The notes beneath the pieces were generated by a model that saw only the letters and a list, made by a program, of their open reading frames with translations, was not told where the DNA came from and did no database searches. Shown here piece after piece: positions 26,451-35,241 of a stretch of DNA of 64,000 bases. Made by a program: the position numbers and the translations under genes. Source of the stretch: Candidatus Halobeggiatoa sp. HSG11 (GTDB taxonomy: Bacteria; Pseudomonadota; Gammaproteobacteria; Beggiatoales; Beggiatoaceae); NCBI GenBank assembly GCA_030378105.1, contig JAUCGL010000002.1:1-64000 (forward strand). Reading direction: 5' to 3'. Position 1 is the first letter of the stretch. Each line of letters begins with the position of its first letter.

Positions 26451-27796
26451 GTGAACGACAAAACATAGAATGGAAACAAAACTGGCATGACGACTACCTG
26501 AAATGGATTTGCGGCTTTGCCAACACCATTGGCGGTGTTATCTACATCGGTAAAGATGATAATGGCAATGTGGTCGATTTGCCTGATTACAAGAAGCTGC
26601 TTGAAAATATTCCACAGAAAATCCGTCATAAGTTGGGGATTATCTGCGACATTAATTTGCTGGAAGAAGCGGGTAATAAATTCATTGAAATCAAAGTCAA
26701 CCCATACTCTATTCCAATATCATTAAGAGGCAGATACTACTACCGCTCGGGAAGTACCAAAATGGAACTAACCGGAATGGAACTCAACGAGTTTCTGCTC
26801 AAAAAAGCCGGCAAAACTTGGGATGATGTTATTGAGGAAAGTGCCAGCATTGAAGATATTGACCAAAAAAGTATCGACCAGTTTATTGCAGACAGTAAAG
26901 AAAAAAGCCGACTACCCGATACCACAGGATTAGATACACTAACCATTTTAAACAAGCTACGCTTAGAAGAAAATAATAAACTTAAAAGAGCAGCACTCAT
27001 TTTGTTTGGCAAAGACCCAAGCCGCTTCTACTCCAACCTAACGGTAAAAATTGGTCGCTTTGGAAAAGATAGTTCCGATTTGAAGTTTCAAGAAGTGATA
27101 GAAGGTAACTTGATTCATTTGCTTTATGAAGTTCAAGTTCAACTTAACTATAAATTCCTTATTCGCCCTGTAGATTTTGCAGGAATGCACCGAATAGAAA
27201 AAGGCGAATATCCTGTTGCGGCTCTTCGAGAAATGCTGCTCAATGCCTTGGTGCATAAAACGTACATGGGAGCTGCTATTCAAATACGGGTTTACGATGA
27301 CAAACTCTCCATTTGGAATGAAGGCATTTTACCGCAAGGCATGAATATAGCAAGTTTAAAAGTAGCTCATAACTCCAGACCAAGAAATCCAAAAATTGCT
27401 GATGCTTGTTTTAAATCAGGTTATATAGATACTTGGGGAATAGGTACTTTAAAAATTATTAATTCATGTAAAGAAGCAAAACTTCCCGAACCTGAAATAA
27501 TTGAGAAAGATGGAGGTATTCAAGTAACCATTTATAAAGCTATTGATGGTGGTCAAGATGGTGGTCAAGATGGTGGTCAAGTAAATAATTTAACAACTAG
27601 GCAAAAAGAAGTTTTTGAACTTATTGTAGCTAATCCAAGAATATCTAGAAAAGAACTGTCAGAAAAACTAGCTATTAATGAATCAGCAGTACAAAAGCAT
27701 ACTGATGCTCTAAAGAAGAAAAAAGTAATAGAAAGAAAAGGAGAAACTACAGGACAATGGGTAATTACAGCCAAAAATTTACCGAAGCAAAACTAG
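26447..27796 (+). CDS. AlbA_2 / HATPase_c_4 / winged-helix regulator within the hsd operon
   Basis: This 449-residue protein has an AlbA_2 (Schlafen-type) domain at ~1-115 (NIEWKQNWHDDYLKWICGFANT, GGVIYIGKDDNG) and a HATPase_c_4-like region at ~225-365 (LREMLLNALVHKTYM; GYIDTWGIGTLKII). A GGQDGGQDGGQ hinge at ~368-378 comes from a 12-base tandem repeat at DNA level, and is followed by a C-terminal winged helix (ISRKELSEKLAINESAVQKH). Such proteins are often labelled RecG-like or transcriptional regulators. It overlaps hsdS by four bases and hsdR by about 40, so it is a tight member of the operon. It may control expression or add an effector function. Confidence 0.82.
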   Translation: MSERQNIEWKQNWHDDYLKWICGFANTIGGVIYIGKDDNGNVVDLPDYKKLLENIPQKIRHKLGIICDINLLEEAGNKFIEIKVNPYSIPISLRGRYYYRSGSTKMELTGMELNEFLLKKAGKTWDDVIEESASIEDIDQKSIDQFIADSKEKSRLPDTTGLDTLTILNKLRLEENNKLKRAALILFGKDPSRFYSNLTVKIGRFGKDSSDLKFQEVIEGNLIHLLYEVQVQLNYKFLIRPVDFAGMHRIEKGEYPVAALREMLLNALVHKTYMGAAIQIRVYDDKLSIWNEGILPQGMNIASLKVAHNSRPRNPKIADACFKSGYIDTWGIGTLKIINSCKEAKLPEPEIIEKDGGIQVTIYKAIDGGQDGGQDGGQVNNLTTRQKEVFELIVANPRISRKELSEKLAINESAVQKHTDALKKKKVIERKGETTGQWVITAKNLPKQN

Positions 27797-30700
27797 AAAA
27801 AGCTTTTATTAAACTTTTAGAAAATGAAGACTTTCCACATCACTTGGGTAACACTATTTCCCGGGCAGATGATAATGAAGTTTTAATTGAAGAAGATTTA
27901 AAAAACTACTTACTGGGCAGATATAAAAAAGACCAACTAACAGAAATAGAAGCTCAATCTATAATTCTTCAACTAAAAAATCTTTCTTCGGCTGACCTTT
28001 ACGAAAGTAATAAAACAATTATGCGTTGGCTTGCTGATGGTTTTATTCTTAAAAGAGAAGACCGACAGCAAAAAGATATTCATATTGAACTGATTGATTA
28101 TGCTGGTTTAGATACTCAAAGAAAAAGCAAACATTTGGATAATATTATTGCCGAACCAGTAGCAAAATATGCTAACAATAATATTTACAAATTTGTTAAT
28201 CAACTTGAAATTATCGGAACAGAAAAACGAATCCCTGATGGTATTATTTACATAAATGGTTTGCCTGTTGTTGTTTTTGAGTTCAAATCAGCCATTCGAG
28301 AAGAAGCCACCATACACACTGCTTACGAACAATTAACCATTCGTTACAAAAGAGATATTCCCGAACTATTTAAATACAATGCCTTTTGTGTAATAAGCGA
28401 TGGCGTAAATAACAAAGCAGGTTCATTTTTTGCCCCTTACGAATTTTATTACGCTTGGCGTAGAGTTACTAGTTTAGCAAAAGAAGTTGATGGTATTAAC
28501 AGTATGTTTACCCTTGTTCAAGGCATGTTACAACAGGATAGATTACGGGATATTATTCAAAACTTTATCTATATTCCTGACACCTCAAAAAAAGATGAAA
28601 AAATAGTTTGTCGCTATCCTCAATATTATGCAGCTCGTACCTTATACGAAAATATCAAAAAAGCCGAAAAACCCACAGGAAACGGAAAAGGTGGAACTTA
28701 CTTTGGTGCAACCGGAAGCGGTAAAAGTTTTACTATGTTGTACCTCACTCGCCTATTAATGAAAAGTGAACATTTTGCCAACCCAACAATTGTACTGATA
28801 ACCGATAGAACAGATTTAGACGACCAGCTTTCAATGCAATTCACCAATGCAAAAAATTTTATCGGCGATAATACTATAACCAGTGTTGAAAGCAGAGCAG
28901 AATTAAGGACTTTGCTTCAAGGTAGAAAAAGCGGGGGCGTTTTCTTAACCACTATTCACAAATTTACCGAAGATACCAAATTACTAACTGAAAGAACGAA
29001 TGTTATCTGTATTTCAGATGAAGCACATAGAAGTCAAACCAATTTAGACCAAAAAATACAAGTCACTTCCAAAGGGATAAAAAAGACTTTCGGTTTTGCT
29101 AAATACCTACACGATTCACTACCCAATACAACTTTTGTTGGATTTACCGGAACACCAATAGATGCCACTTTAGATGTTTTCGGCAAAGTAGTTGATGCTT
29201 ACACAATGACCGAATCAGTTAGAGATGAAATCACCGTAAGAATTGTTTATGAAGGACGAGCAGCCAAAGTAGTATTAAACAATAGCGAATTAGAAAAAAT
29301 AGAACAATATTATGCAGAAGCTGCGGAAGAAGGAGCTAACGAATACCAGATAGAAGAAAGTAAAAAAGCAACTGCTACAATTAATTCTATTCTTGGCGAC
29401 CCAGACCGCTTGCAGAAATTAGCCAAAGATTTTGTTAAGCATTATGAAAAAAGAGTATCAGAAGGTTCAACGGTAAAAGGCAAAGCAATGTTTGTTTGTA
29501 ATAGCAGAAAAATTGGCTATAATTTTTACAAGAATATCATTGCAATAAGACCTGAATGGGCCGAAGTTGTAGAAGCAGGAGTTAAGCTTACCGATAAAGA
29601 AAAAAGGGAAATCAAACCAATGGAACGTATCAAAATGATAATGACCAGAGGCAAAGATGACCCCAAAGAAATGTACAATTTATTGGGTACAAAAGAATAT
29701 CGTAAGGAATTAGACCGGCAATTTAAGAATGAAAAATCTAATTTCAAAATAGCCATTGTAGTTGATATGTGGCTTACCGGTTTTGATGTGCCGTTTTTAG
29801 ATTCTATTTACATTGACAAACCAATTAGGCAACATAATTTAATCCAAACAATTTCACGAGTTAACCGAAAATTTAAAGATAAAAATAAAGGTTTAGTTAT
29901 TGATTATATTGGCATTAAAAAACAAATGAACCTTGCTTTAGCCAAATATAACAAAACTGATGGAGAAAATTTTGAGGATATTCAAGAATCTTTGATTATA
30001 GTTAAAAACCATTTGGATTTATTAGCTAAACTCTTTCATAAATTTGATAGTTCAAAATATTTTGCCGGTTCTGCATTAGAACAATTAAATACTTTAAATA
30101 TGGCTGCCGAACATGTGCAACTGACTAAAGAAATTGAAACTCGATTTATGGGCTTAGTTAAACGCTTGAAAGCAGCTTATGATATTTGTGCAGGAAGTGA
30201 ACAATTAACCCAAAAGGAAAAGGATTTCACCCACTTCTATTTAGCAATTCGCTCAATTGTTTTTAAACTCACAAAAGGCAATGCACCTGACACCGCACAA
30301 ATGAACGCCAAAGTTCGTGGAATGATAAAAGATGCTTTAGAAAGTGATGGAGTGCAAGAAATTTTTAATCTCAGTGAAGAACCAGAACAAGATATTTTTG
30401 ATGAAGATTATTTGGCAAAAATTGATAAGATAAAATTGCCGAACACTAAAATAAAATTGCTGCAACAACTCTTAGCCAAAGCTATTGGAAAAATAAAGAA
30501 AGTCAATAAAGTAAAAGGCATTGATTTTTCAAAAAAGATGCGTTCCCTAGTTGAGAAATACAACGAAAGAGATGAAGATGATATTTTGCGTAGTGAAGTT
30601 TATGAAGAAATGGCAGACCACTTAACCAATTTAATTTGGGATGTTCAAAAAGAATTTTCAGCTGGTGACGAATTAGGAATTGATTTTGAAGAAAAAGCTT

Positions 30701-30984
30701 TTTATGACATTTTGAAAGAGTTGTGTATTAAATATGATTTCAAATATCCAGAGGAAAAACTAATTGTATTGGCAAAAGCTGTAAAAGATTTGGTTGATGC
30801 ACAAGCAAAATTTCCTGACTGGAGTAAACGAGAAGATATTAAATCGGCTCTTAAAGTTGAACTGATTTTATTGTTAGATAAACACGGTTATCCACCTGTG
30901 ACACGAGATGAAGTTTACAAGGATATTTTTGAACAAGCAGAGAACTTTAAAAAGAATAGAGAAAAAATGTATGACAATTCTTAA
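27757..30984 (+). CDS. hsdR: Type I restriction endonuclease subunit R (HsdR)
   Basis: This 1075-residue motor-nuclease translocates and cuts unmodified DNA. A PD-(D/E)XK nuclease site is seen as D161, E175 and K177 (PDGIIYINGLPVVVFEFK). The SF2 helicase core has Walker A GATGSGKS at ~317 and DEAH at 421 (ISDEAHRSQ), motif III FVGFTGTP, and motif VI QTISRVNRKF. The C-terminal part is helical, as in family members binding HsdM. It begins within the regulator gene. The final stop (TAA, 30982-30984) lies inside repeat copy B, so the repeat supplies the stop. Confidence 0.95.
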   Translation: MGNYSQKFTEAKLEKAFIKLLENEDFPHHLGNTISRADDNEVLIEEDLKNYLLGRYKKDQLTEIEAQSIILQLKNLSSADLYESNKTIMRWLADGFILKREDRQQKDIHIELIDYAGLDTQRKSKHLDNIIAEPVAKYANNNIYKFVNQLEIIGTEKRIPDGIIYINGLPVVVFEFKSAIREEATIHTAYEQLTIRYKRDIPELFKYNAFCVISDGVNNKAGSFFAPYEFYYAWRRVTSLAKEVDGINSMFTLVQGMLQQDRLRDIIQNFIYIPDTSKKDEKIVCRYPQYYAARTLYENIKKAEKPTGNGKGGTYFGATGSGKSFTMLYLTRLLMKSEHFANPTIVLITDRTDLDDQLSMQFTNAKNFIGDNTITSVESRAELRTLLQGRKSGGVFLTTIHKFTEDTKLLTERTNVICISDEAHRSQTNLDQKIQVTSKGIKKTFGFAKYLHDSLPNTTFVGFTGTPIDATLDVFGKVVDAYTMTESVRDEITVRIVYEGRAAKVVLNNSELEKIEQYYAEAAEEGANEYQIEESKKATATINSILGDPDRLQKLAKDFVKHYEKRVSEGSTVKGKAMFVCNSRKIGYNFYKNIIAIRPEWAEVVEAGVKLTDKEKREIKPMERIKMIMTRGKDDPKEMYNLLGTKEYRKELDRQFKNEKSNFKIAIVVDMWLTGFDVPFLDSIYIDKPIRQHNLIQTISRVNRKFKDKNKGLVIDYIGIKKQMNLALAKYNKTDGENFEDIQESLIIVKNHLDLLAKLFHKFDSSKYFAGSALEQLNTLNMAAEHVQLTKEIETRFMGLVKRLKAAYDICAGSEQLTQKEKDFTHFYLAIRSIVFKLTKGNAPDTAQMNAKVRGMIKDALESDGVQEIFNLSEEPEQDIFDEDYLAKIDKIKLPNTKIKLLQQLLAKAIGKIKKVNKVKGIDFSKKMRSLVEKYNERDEDDILRSEVYEEMADHLTNLIWDVQKEFSAGDELGIDFEEKAFYDILKELCIKYDFKYPEEKLIVLAKAVKDLVDAQAKFPDWSKREDIKSALKVELILLLDKHGYPPVTRDEVYKDIFEQAENFKKNREKMYDNS

Positions 30985-31075
30985 TTATGAATGCTTAATT
31001 ATTAATTAAAATCTATAAAAATATCAGATTCTTGCTTAATATAACTGTGGTCTATCCAATCAGGAAATGCTATAT
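30977..31075 (-). repeat. 99-bp 3'-end repeat, copy B
   Basis: Inverted copy of 21042-21140 with about two differences over 99 bases. It overlaps the last codons and stop of hsdR, with the AATTCTTAATTA end at the gene, the same relative orientation as at prfC and the caspase gene. Confidence 0.9.
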
Positions 31076-31090
31076 AACAAAGCACTGGAC

Positions 31091-31119
31091 AGCCGGGTAG
31101 AACCCGACCAAACATAAAG
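31091..31119. repeat. Partial GCCGGGTAG-family repeat
   Basis: AGCCGGGTAG followed by CCGACCAAACATAA matches the element at 6790-6875 but lacks its centre and other arm. Confidence 0.55.
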
Positions 31120-31140
31120 CCTAATCAACAATTTCTAAGT

Positions 31141-31191
31141 AATTGATATATGAATTTAATTAATAATTAACCATTCATAATCAATAATTAC
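31141..31191. repeat. Truncated copy of the 3'-end repeat
   Basis: TTAATTAATAATTAACCATTCATAAT matches the end of the 13469-13570 copy. It runs into the stop codon of the hybrid kinase gene (31188-31190), again with the same relative orientation. Confidence 0.65.
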
Positions 31192-33722
31192 TCTCTTATT
31201 TTTTCCAAATATTGTTGCAATGCAAACTCCGCTTCTTTCACTTGCTCAGGTATCCGTTCAGCATGGATACGTGCAACACTCAACTGACTCTGCTTACATG
31301 CTGTGTCCAAAGCTTTGAGCGTTTGATGCAAACGTAACACCCCAAATAAATTAGCACTCCCTTTCAAACCGTGTGCTTCAACTTGAAGTCGAGTGAGATT
31401 GCCAATGGCAGCAAATTGGGTAATTTGTTGAGTAGTTTTTTTGGCTTCACTAATAAAAGTTTGGAGCATTTGCGGCATGACTTCAAGCGAAGTATCCAGT
31501 TCTATTTGATGCAAAATTTGTAAATCCAAAATCGGTACTTGGATAGCTTCCAGCGAAGCAAATTGTTTTTCTACTGGCGTGACTTCAACATCTAACGATT
31601 TAGAAGTTGTGGAACTACCTAGATGCTCTTGTAACTTGTGTAATAACACATTGCTATCCACCGCTACCCTTGTTTTAGTCAAGTAATCATCCATTCCAGC
31701 TTCTAAGCACAGTTGTTTTTCACTATCTAATTCATTGGCAGTTAAAGCAATAATCGGCAACTTACCTTTATCATCTGGTAAGGCACGAATGCTTTTTGTG
31801 GCCTCCAATCCACCCATTTTTGGCATACTCAAATCCATGAGTATTAATGCAAACTGCTGTTGTTTAACCTGTTCGACCGCTTGTAAGCCATTGTTCACCA
31901 CAGTAACATCATAACCAGCTTTTTTCAGAAAAGTAGATAAATACAACTGATTGGCTGGATTATCTTCAGCTAATAATAAAGGTTTGTTTACCTTAACGAT
32001 TATGGGTTTATTGCTGTGACTCAATGGGGAATTAGTGGCCAGATGTTTTGAACTAGGAATTTGAAAATAAGTAGTAAAATAAAAACGGCTACCTTTACCA
32101 AGTTCGCTTTCAAGCCAAATTTCGCCTTCCATCAAGACCACCAAACTGCGTGAAATCGCCAGCCCCAACCCGGTACCGCCATATTCACGAGCATTTGAAG
32201 AATCTAATTGGATAAATTCTTCAAATAATGCCGCTTGTGCTTCTGCTGGAATCCCAATCCCACTGTCTTCGATACAGAATTGTAACCCCATTTTTTCACT
32301 GTGCTGGGTGTGCAATGTCACCTGTATTTGAACCCGGCCCTGATGGGTGAATTTAACTGCATTACCGGCTAAATTCAAAATGACTTGACGCAATCGCCCC
32401 ACATCACCGTACAATTGTTTCGGTATCTTGTTGTCTATTTGTGTCGAGATTTTAACCCCCTTGGCAGAAGCAGAAGGAGTGAGTAATACCACAATGTTAT
32501 GTATGGTATCAGCGAGGTCGAAAAAATCATTTTTTAATTCCAGTTTGCCAGCTTCAACTTTAGAAAAATCCAATATATCATTGATTATATTTAATAAAGA
32601 CTTACCGGTATTTTTAGCAGTGCTGATAAACTGTTGTTGCGATTTATCAAGTTCGGTAGTTTTTAATAAGTTCAACATTCCTAACATGGCAGAAACTGGG
32701 GTACGGATTTCATGACTCATGGTTGCTAGAAAACGTGATTTGGCTTGATTGGCTTGTTCAGCTTGATGTTTGGCCTGTTTTAACGCTATTTCACTGTCTT
32801 TACGAACTTGTATTTCATGCTGTAAGGCAGTGTTGTTTTGTTCTAAGGCTCGGCTAAGGTTTAACAGCTTCTCTTGGGGAACTATAAACAATTTACGCCC
32901 AGCCCAAGCAAATAAAATCAGCAAAATCGTGCTACCGAAAAGAAAAGATAGTATAAAGCTTTGTAGTGAATAGTTGCGGTATTCAACAAATTCTTTATCA
33001 TCTAAGGCCAATTTCAGTTTCATCTGGGGATAAATCAATGATTTTTCTGAAATAAGGCTGGTTTGATTCAGTTGCCCAACCGCAGTTACTAACTGTTTGT
33101 TATAAGAAAAGCTCAATTTAAGATTTTTGGCTTCATTTTCATGAATAATAAAACCTATATCAACCGGAAAATTGACCATTAACACCCCTTCGGGGAACTC
33201 GTTATACAATACGGGAACCGCAAATTGCCAGCTTGGTATATCCTGATTTGGTTGTACGCTTATTTGTTGCTGTTGAGTTCCCTGAATCAAATTGGTAAAC
33301 CAAACTTGTTGGGTAAAGCTTGTCGGAGGATGATTGGTGGTATTGGAATAAATAATTTGGCCTTGAAAATCAATTAAGCTCAAACTATAGTTGTGATGAC
33401 CTAAAAAAAACAGACTATCAATAAAATCTGCTAAACTAGCCTTGTTTTGTTCTGGGTTCATCACTCCATTGACAAGGATCGGCTGTTGAGCATGGCGATG
33501 TAATAACAAAATACGATCCGCAATGTAGTTTTCCAAGTTTTCTATATAGGCATTCAGCTCCGCATGACGATGTTTTGTTTGTAAATCACGCAACACATGC
33601 TCGCTACCTTGAAACAACAGCCAGAATGACCAGATATTATTCAGCACGAATATAGCAAAAATAAATAAAATAAATAGCTTAGAGGTCAGCGAATGAGTAA
33701 CATTGGTGGGTTTAGTTTTCAT
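31188..33722 (-). CDS. Hybrid sensor histidine kinase (HisKA-HATPase-REC-Hpt)
   Basis: This 844-residue membrane protein has a membrane segment at ~15-37, a periplasmic sensor of ~215 residues (Cache/PAS-like), and a second membrane segment at ~255-275. After a coiled coil (~285-330) come HisKA with His337 (FLATMSHEIRTP), HATPase (NLAGNAVKFT, GIGIP, GTGLGLAIS), a receiver with Asp630 (ALILMDLSMPKMGG), and an Hpt domain with His784 (EAHGLKGSANLF). The order is that of a BarA/ArcB-like phosphorelay. The ATG overlaps the stop of the binding-protein gene by one base, so the two are coupled and the binding protein may feed the sensor. The output regulator is not in the window. Confidence 0.93.
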   Translation of the reverse strand: MKTKPTNVTHSLTSKLFILFIFAIFVLNNIWSFWLLFQGSEHVLRDLQTKHRHAELNAYIENLENYIADRILLLHRHAQQPILVNGVMNPEQNKASLADFIDSLFFLGHHNYSLSLIDFQGQIIYSNTTNHPPTSFTQQVWFTNLIQGTQQQQISVQPNQDIPSWQFAVPVLYNEFPEGVLMVNFPVDIGFIIHENEAKNLKLSFSYNKQLVTAVGQLNQTSLISEKSLIYPQMKLKLALDDKEFVEYRNYSLQSFILSFLFGSTILLILFAWAGRKLFIVPQEKLLNLSRALEQNNTALQHEIQVRKDSEIALKQAKHQAEQANQAKSRFLATMSHEIRTPVSAMLGMLNLLKTTELDKSQQQFISTAKNTGKSLLNIINDILDFSKVEAGKLELKNDFFDLADTIHNIVVLLTPSASAKGVKISTQIDNKIPKQLYGDVGRLRQVILNLAGNAVKFTHQGRVQIQVTLHTQHSEKMGLQFCIEDSGIGIPAEAQAALFEEFIQLDSSNAREYGGTGLGLAISRSLVVLMEGEIWLESELGKGSRFYFTTYFQIPSSKHLATNSPLSHSNKPIIVKVNKPLLLAEDNPANQLYLSTFLKKAGYDVTVVNNGLQAVEQVKQQQFALILMDLSMPKMGGLEATKSIRALPDDKGKLPIIALTANELDSEKQLCLEAGMDDYLTKTRVAVDSNVLLHKLQEHLGSSTTSKSLDVEVTPVEKQFASLEAIQVPILDLQILHQIELDTSLEVMPQMLQTFISEAKKTTQQITQFAAIGNLTRLQVEAHGLKGSANLFGVLRLHQTLKALDTACKQSQLSVARIHAERIPEQVKEAEFALQQYLEKIRE

Positions 33723-34951
33723 TATTCTGGTAATAAAATCACTTCACCCCAACGTCCATAATGACCCAAGACAAAATCGTTTATGCCCAAGGCTTCATGT
33801 GCATCTGGGTTGTTTGCGGAAAAGGTACTAAATGGCTGGTGATAGGTTTTCAATAAGCCTTGCACCGGTTGTTGCAGATTTTCTAACGCTAGACGAATCG
33901 CATTTTTATCTTTTTGCTTATCACCAGTTAATCCGGTTTGTTCTACTGCTTTAATAAATAAACGAGTTAAATCATAGGCATGAATAAAACCAGTTGCGGC
34001 TTTTAAGTCGGCTGGCGTTTTGAGTTCAGGAAACAAGCTTTGGGCGTGTTGAAATACTTGTTGGGCAAAGGGATTGTTGTCCATTTGTAAAAAAGAAAAA
34101 CTGGTTTGAATAAATTCCAACCCTAACTGTGAACGCATATCCGCATTAATCACTTGTGGAAAGTCTCCTCCAGTTAATCCCCAATGACTGACTATCGGTA
34201 AGCGTTGTGCAGGTGCCAGTTCTAACATAGCTTTAACAAACACCTTGGCTTCAGGGGCATTGGCAACCAGCATTATGACATCAGCTCCCGTTTGAACTAT
34301 CTCGCGTAAAACTATTTTAGCAGCAGTTTTACGAATTCCCCAATCAAACCAAGTGACTTGAGATTTGGGTTTATCAAGCTGTTGTAAGGCAGTGAGCATA
34401 GTACGATGATTGGAACGTCCCCAACCGGTTTTTTCCAATAATAAATGCGGTTGTTTATGTCGGTTTCGTTTGATTGCATGGTGAATTAATACTGTTCCGG
34501 CTTTGCTATCATCAATTGAGAGACGAAACACAAAATTTTTCACAGTTGGTTTGTCGCTTTGATAACGAGTTATTGGCCCAGCAGCGGCCCATGGGTCTAG
34601 CATTAAGATTTCGTTTTCATTAATAAATTGCAGATTGGCTAATAATGGTGGTGAGTGCAGACCACAGAATACCGCTAGAGCCTTGGGATCGGCGATAAAT
34701 TGTTTTAAGTGTAGATGACTACGGCGGGAATTACCGCGATGATCAAGGATTTTTAATGCGATACGATGTCCGGCAAGAGTGTAGTTAATTTCATCCAGTG
34801 CGGTACGAATTCCGCGTTCAATCGCTATTCCTGATTCACGAGCATGACTACGATCTGCATCCAAATAAATCAGCAGTGGAGTATCTTGCGCTTGTGCCAA
34901 TGGCATTAACAGTAAACATTTGAACAAGAGTAATAGATAAGATTTTTTCAT
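33722..34951 (-). CDS. Periplasmic type I ligand-binding protein (LivK/ANF-receptor fold)
   Basis: The 409-residue protein has a Sec signal peptide (~1-21, ending AQAQD) and a periplasmic-binding type I fold: GIAIERGIRTALDEIN near the start, LKQFIADPKALAVFCGLHSP, and a later FIHAYDLTRLFIKAVEQTG helix. Such proteins bind amino acids or similar small molecules for ABC uptake or for sensors. There is no permease beside it. Its stop and the kinase start overlap (TAATG), which suggests that it is a sensor partner rather than a transporter part. Confidence 0.82.
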   Translation of the reverse strand: MKKSYLLLLFKCLLLMPLAQAQDTPLLIYLDADRSHARESGIAIERGIRTALDEINYTLAGHRIALKILDHRGNSRRSHLHLKQFIADPKALAVFCGLHSPPLLANLQFINENEILMLDPWAAAGPITRYQSDKPTVKNFVFRLSIDDSKAGTVLIHHAIKRNRHKQPHLLLEKTGWGRSNHRTMLTALQQLDKPKSQVTWFDWGIRKTAAKIVLREIVQTGADVIMLVANAPEAKVFVKAMLELAPAQRLPIVSHWGLTGGDFPQVINADMRSQLGLEFIQTSFSFLQMDNNPFAQQVFQHAQSLFPELKTPADLKAATGFIHAYDLTRLFIKAVEQTGLTGDKQKDKNAIRLALENLQQPVQGLLKTYHQPFSTFSANNPDAHEALGINDFVLGHYGRWGEVILLPE

Positions 34952-34998
34952 ACGACCTCCGAGTTAGTATAACTTTTCAGATAAACATTTTGGCCAAA

Positions 34999-35031
34999 AG
35001 ACCTGACAGGTTTTAAAAACCTGTCAGGTCT
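34999..35031. repeat. GACCTGACAGG palindrome
   Basis: AGACCTGACAGG, a TTTTAAAAA loop, and the complement. The preceding TTTTGGCCAAA segment (34976-34998) is an inverted copy of bases near 11580-11610. Confidence 0.8.
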
Positions 35032-35074
35032 GATAGCTTTATTTTTCTGAAAGCCTATAGGTATATTTTTTGCA

Positions 35075-35212
35075 CAATGAAGTGTCATTGCCATTTGCGT
35101 TAAGGGCAACCATAAAGGATTGCCCCTACGATAAAATGATGGTTTGTAGGGGTAATCCCTTGTGGTTACCCAAAATTAAACCCTTAACTTAATGACAGTG
35201 AGGTATTGCGTG
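35075..35212. repeat. Palindromic element with GGGCAACC/GGTTACCC arms
   Basis: The left side (TTAAGGGCAACCATAAAGGA, then TTGCCCCTAC) pairs with the right (GTAGGGGTAATCCCTTGTGG, then TTACCC...CCCTTAAC). The element is about 140 bases, with no coding frame. The rest of 34952-35241 holds only the neighbouring palindrome. Confidence 0.6.
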
Positions 35213-35241
35213 GAAACACCAAAAGATAAAAAATAGTTTTT

